Of a stretch of 64,000 nucleotides of DNA, positions 61,500 through 64,000 are shown piece by piece. Positions within the stretch are counted from its first letter, which is position 1. Every line of letters starts with the position of its first letter. The notes under the pieces were generated by a model. It was not told the origin of the DNA and did no database searches. It saw only the letters and a program-made list of their open reading frames with translations. This DNA is from Drosophila persimilis (lineage: Eukaryota > Arthropoda > Insecta > Diptera > Drosophilidae), in NCBI RefSeq assembly GCF_003286085.1, contig NW_020825356.1, forward strand, positions 620,001 through 684,000, read 5' to 3'. The translations under genes were made by a program, and so were the position numbers.

Positions 61500-63124
61500 T
61501 CTTTGGTGTGTGTGTGGCTCCTGCTGCCAGTTGCTGCAGGAATAAGATGACAAAGACGGAGATCATAAGTATTCGGTGGGTGAAGTGGTCTCCCCCCGGC
61601 CCCTACTGCGTAAATCAGAGAGGCTGGTGCTGCCACTTGCATTATTTATGGTTCATTTGTGTACGTTTGTGTCAAAGGGTGCGTGTGCCGTGGCCGTGAC
61701 CCGAACCGAACCGCACCGCCCTGCCCCGCCCATGTCCTTGTCCTGGGGCGCACACCCCTTTCTGTACATGTCCTGTTTGCTTTTCGAATTATTCTCATTT
61801 ATTTTTATTGTACTCATTGTATTTATTGTTTATTGTTTATTCGCAACATATTTTCACACCTACACAAATAGCAGAACAATCGGCACGTTTATTTGCCCGC
61901 GGGATCGCCCCTGAACCACGAACCCCGAACCCTGAACCCCGAGCTGAAACTGGGTAACGGGGAACCCTTCTGCGGTTAACGTATGATTTGATATTACATA
62001 TTTATTTAATGGGTTTTTCTGAAAAGTCGCACAACTTTGCGCCAAGTCAGGGGTTTATCCGGTTCGAAAGAGTTCGAAACAGTTATGGAGTTACAGCTGT
62101 GTTTTGAGCTGGATTAGATGATCCCAGGATTGATTTTCTAAGCTGATATAACCACAATCGGATATGGTTATTAAAAAAAAAAACATTTTACGTTCGCGAT
62201 TTGATCGTTAAGCACTTAATAAACTTTAACTTACAATATTTGAAAAGATTTGAATATCCGCACAATTCTTCGGTATATCTACGGTTCAAGTCGATTCCGG
62301 AGAAGAGCTTACAAGTTTGGCTGCTCGCTTAAAGCCTGAATGTCGAACTGACGCACGGTGCGGACAGTGCAGCATCCTTTATACCAAAAAAAAATCAGAA
62401 CATCCCTCGGCAACCAGCAGCCAATAGCAAATATGCACCCCGGGCAGGGAAACGCCAATTGTAGAGTCGCCGTGGATAACAAAATGGCGGTGGTTATGCA
62501 AGATACCCGCCCCTTGATGGGAGAAGTAACCCCCGGGATGCTGTTTGGATTGAAACTTTCAAATTTAAGTGCGCGGCAAATTGTGCGCCCAACAGCACTG
62601 TGAACTGTATGCACATACAGATTAGAGGTGGAGAACTATCGATGGCACTATCGATAGCGCTCGAAGTTTTTTAGTGAATGCTTTACACAGTGAAAAAAGT
62701 GTGTGTAATGGTGCAACAGTGCGCCCTAAGTTTAAAATGCGTTAACAGCATATTTGTGGAACATTTGCAGTCCTCTTCGATTATTACTAGAATTAAAAGA
62801 GGTAAAATGGTGTTTTAAACCATTGCTCTGATTGCTAATACAATTAATTTAAAAACAAGTCCAATAACTTCAGCTTATCGCACAAAACTATCGGTTAATT
62901 TTTGTTGAAATAATTCAAATTCGTGGATAAATCTGACGTGAAACCACAGAAAAAGGTCTATTTGCTCGAAATTCAGAGAAGGTATTTCCGTTGATGATAT
63001 ATCCCACAAAAATTTGCATACCAATATTTTCAACACACGAAATGTACATATATATCGATATATACTATTTCATAACACCTGAGGTTGCCCCCGCTGTATT
63101 TATAATTGAAAACCATTCGACAAA
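61500..63124. promoter_or_regulatory. Divergent region HLH4C / mRpL30 with paired DRE sites
   Basis: No gene seen. At 62637-62656 two DRE cores sit 12 bp apart (CTATCGATGGCACTATCGATAGC), and TATATCGATATATA lies at about 63050-63063. These are probably promoter elements of mRpL30. AACCCCGAACCCTGAACCCC-type repeats lie at about 61918-61942. Confidence 0.55.
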
Positions 63125-63734
63125 ATGAACCTGGGACGACTTCTGAGACCTCTCCAGGTTGGCACAACGCTGGCCCGCAGCTATGGAAAGCACAACAAGA
63201 AGTATCTTTACAAGGATGGCAAGAAATACGAGGGTATTATATACTACCCCAGGTAAGCGGCAACCAACAGCAGACCATTATGAGTGAGCCCCATCTGATT
63301 GATATTTGATTTGCCGTAGAACTTCTGACCATCAGGATCCGCCTATAGAGCCCGCTAAACTGTTTCGCGTGCAGCGCATCAAGCCGATGAAGGGGAATCC
63401 TTTCTGGGAGAAGCGCATCCTCAAAGACCTGGGCTTGGATGGCAAACAAAGCGACTACACGGTAGTCAAGAACATACCCGAGAACAATGCCCGTCTGTGG
63501 AAGATCAAGCATTTAATTAAGGTGACACCGGTCACGTTTCCATATGGGGAGCCCACGGCGCAGGATGTCAAGTACACGATACTCAAGGATAATGGTGAGT
63601 GCCTGGTCACCAAGGACATTGGCCAAGTGGAAGTGCGCACGGAGGCTCGCGAGGCATTTGACCAACAACCGAAGCGCCTTGACACGGACCTGCTGAGGAA
63701 GGATTCTCGACTGAAGTGGCTCAATCCTTGGTGA
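63125..63734 (+). CDS. mRpL30: Mitochondrial large ribosomal subunit protein L30
   Basis: This is a component of the mitochondrial 39S/54S large subunit. Exons 63125-63252 and 63320-63734 join at AG|A, giving 180 aa. The N-terminus MNLGRLLRPLQVGTTLARSY is a typical Arg-rich mitochondrial presequence. It is followed by KHNKKYLYKDGKKYEGIIYY, and in exon 2 by the L30 core KLFRVQRIKPMKGNPFWEKR, LKDLGLDG and NARLWKIKHLIKVTPVTFP. The intron is 67 bp. The DRE sites upstream suit a nuclear-encoded mitochondrial gene. Confidence 0.9.
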
Positions 63735-63821
63735 AAGAGAATACGCCTGTCTGTGGCGTCTTTATTACTTTAGCAAAAATAAAAATATCAAATGGACGTG
63801 AATGTACGCTTCGCGCTACAG

Positions 63822-64000
63822 CTAGTTAATGGCCATGGCCACCTTCTTGTCGAGCGTCTTACAGCCGGAGCTGACAAACAGGGCATGAATGCGATCATAG
63901 GTCATTGAGGATAGGATATCGTTGATGATATTCCTATCGGGCGTCTTTTTCCACCGCTGGAACTCCGCCTCCAGGCACTTTAAAACGTGCGCCTTCTCGA
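63822..64000 (-). CDS. 3' end of an unidentified gene (partial)
   Basis: An open frame runs from the right window edge to a TAG at 63822-63824. It encodes about 58 residues including EKAHVLKCLEAEFQRWKKTP, NIINDILSSMTYDRIHALF and VSSGCKTLDKKVAMAIN. It is convergent with mRpL30 (stop to stop 87 bp), and its composition is clearly coding. Too short for me to name; most of the gene lies outside the window. Confidence 0.7.
   Translation of the reverse strand, partial: EKAHVLKCLEAEFQRWKKTPDRNIINDILSSMTYDRIHALFVSSGCKTLDKKVAMAIN

Overview
This is a eukaryotic, intron-rich window from a Drosophila genome. Most recognisable genes are orthologues of fly X-linked (Muller element A) genes: Ucp4A, Spt7, a multicopper oxidase of MCO4 type, Srx, minibrain and an Alms1-type gene. 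Introns are short GT..AG introns except in minibrain. Core promoters show fly-type elements (M1BP/Motif 1, DRE, Motif 6). A degenerate INE-1/DINE-1-like fragment lies in a minibrain intron. HLH4C, named for cytological band 4C in D. melanogaster, sits about 16 kb from the minibrain block. That suggests a species rearranged relative to melanogaster, possibly in the obscura group; this is inference.

Layout, 0-17 kb (compact housekeeping block): the 3' part of Ucp4A (+); an RNF121/RNF175-type membrane RING E3 ligase (-), divergent from Spt7 (+); a CUSTOS-like gene (-), convergent with Spt7 by 58 bp; the multicopper oxidase (-); sulfiredoxin Srx (+), with an alternative N-terminal exon that looks like a mitochondrial presequence; Arp8 (-); a possible 53-aa micro-ORF (+); a cluster of diverged repeat copies; and a ZNF622/Rei1-type ribosome biogenesis gene (+).

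17-45 kb (minibrain, -): the DYRK1A-type kinase has eight coding exons from 32874 down to 17025. A second possible first coding exon lies at 29606-30092, and an alternative early C-terminus comes from reading into the last intron. The introns are AT-rich and full of microsatellites. An intronless secreted DUF745-like gene (+) lies at 40852-41817, upstream of the minibrain start codons. A Motif 1 + DRE + Motif 6 cluster at 44490-44594, oriented toward minibrain, is probably its distal promoter. If so, the DUF745-like gene is nested in the first minibrain intron.

45-57 kb: an Alms1-type ciliary/centrosomal gene (-), divergent across a DRE-rich promoter from an unnamed 569-aa gene with NP(F/Y)E motifs (+). 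Two unnamed minus-strand genes follow: a single-exon 595-aa gene, and a spliced Cys-rich gene whose first exon I could not place.

57-64 kb: a long stretch with no gene I can support, then the bHLH factor HLH4C (-), mRpL30 (+) and the 3' end of an unidentified gene (-).

The most interesting signal is a roughly 200-bp dispersed repeat. It occurs in front of the ZNF622-type gene (about 14560-14775) and, inverted, at the presumed distal minibrain promoter (44525-44736). Both copies carry Motif 6 elements pointing at the neighbouring gene, so the repeat may be a mobile promoter.
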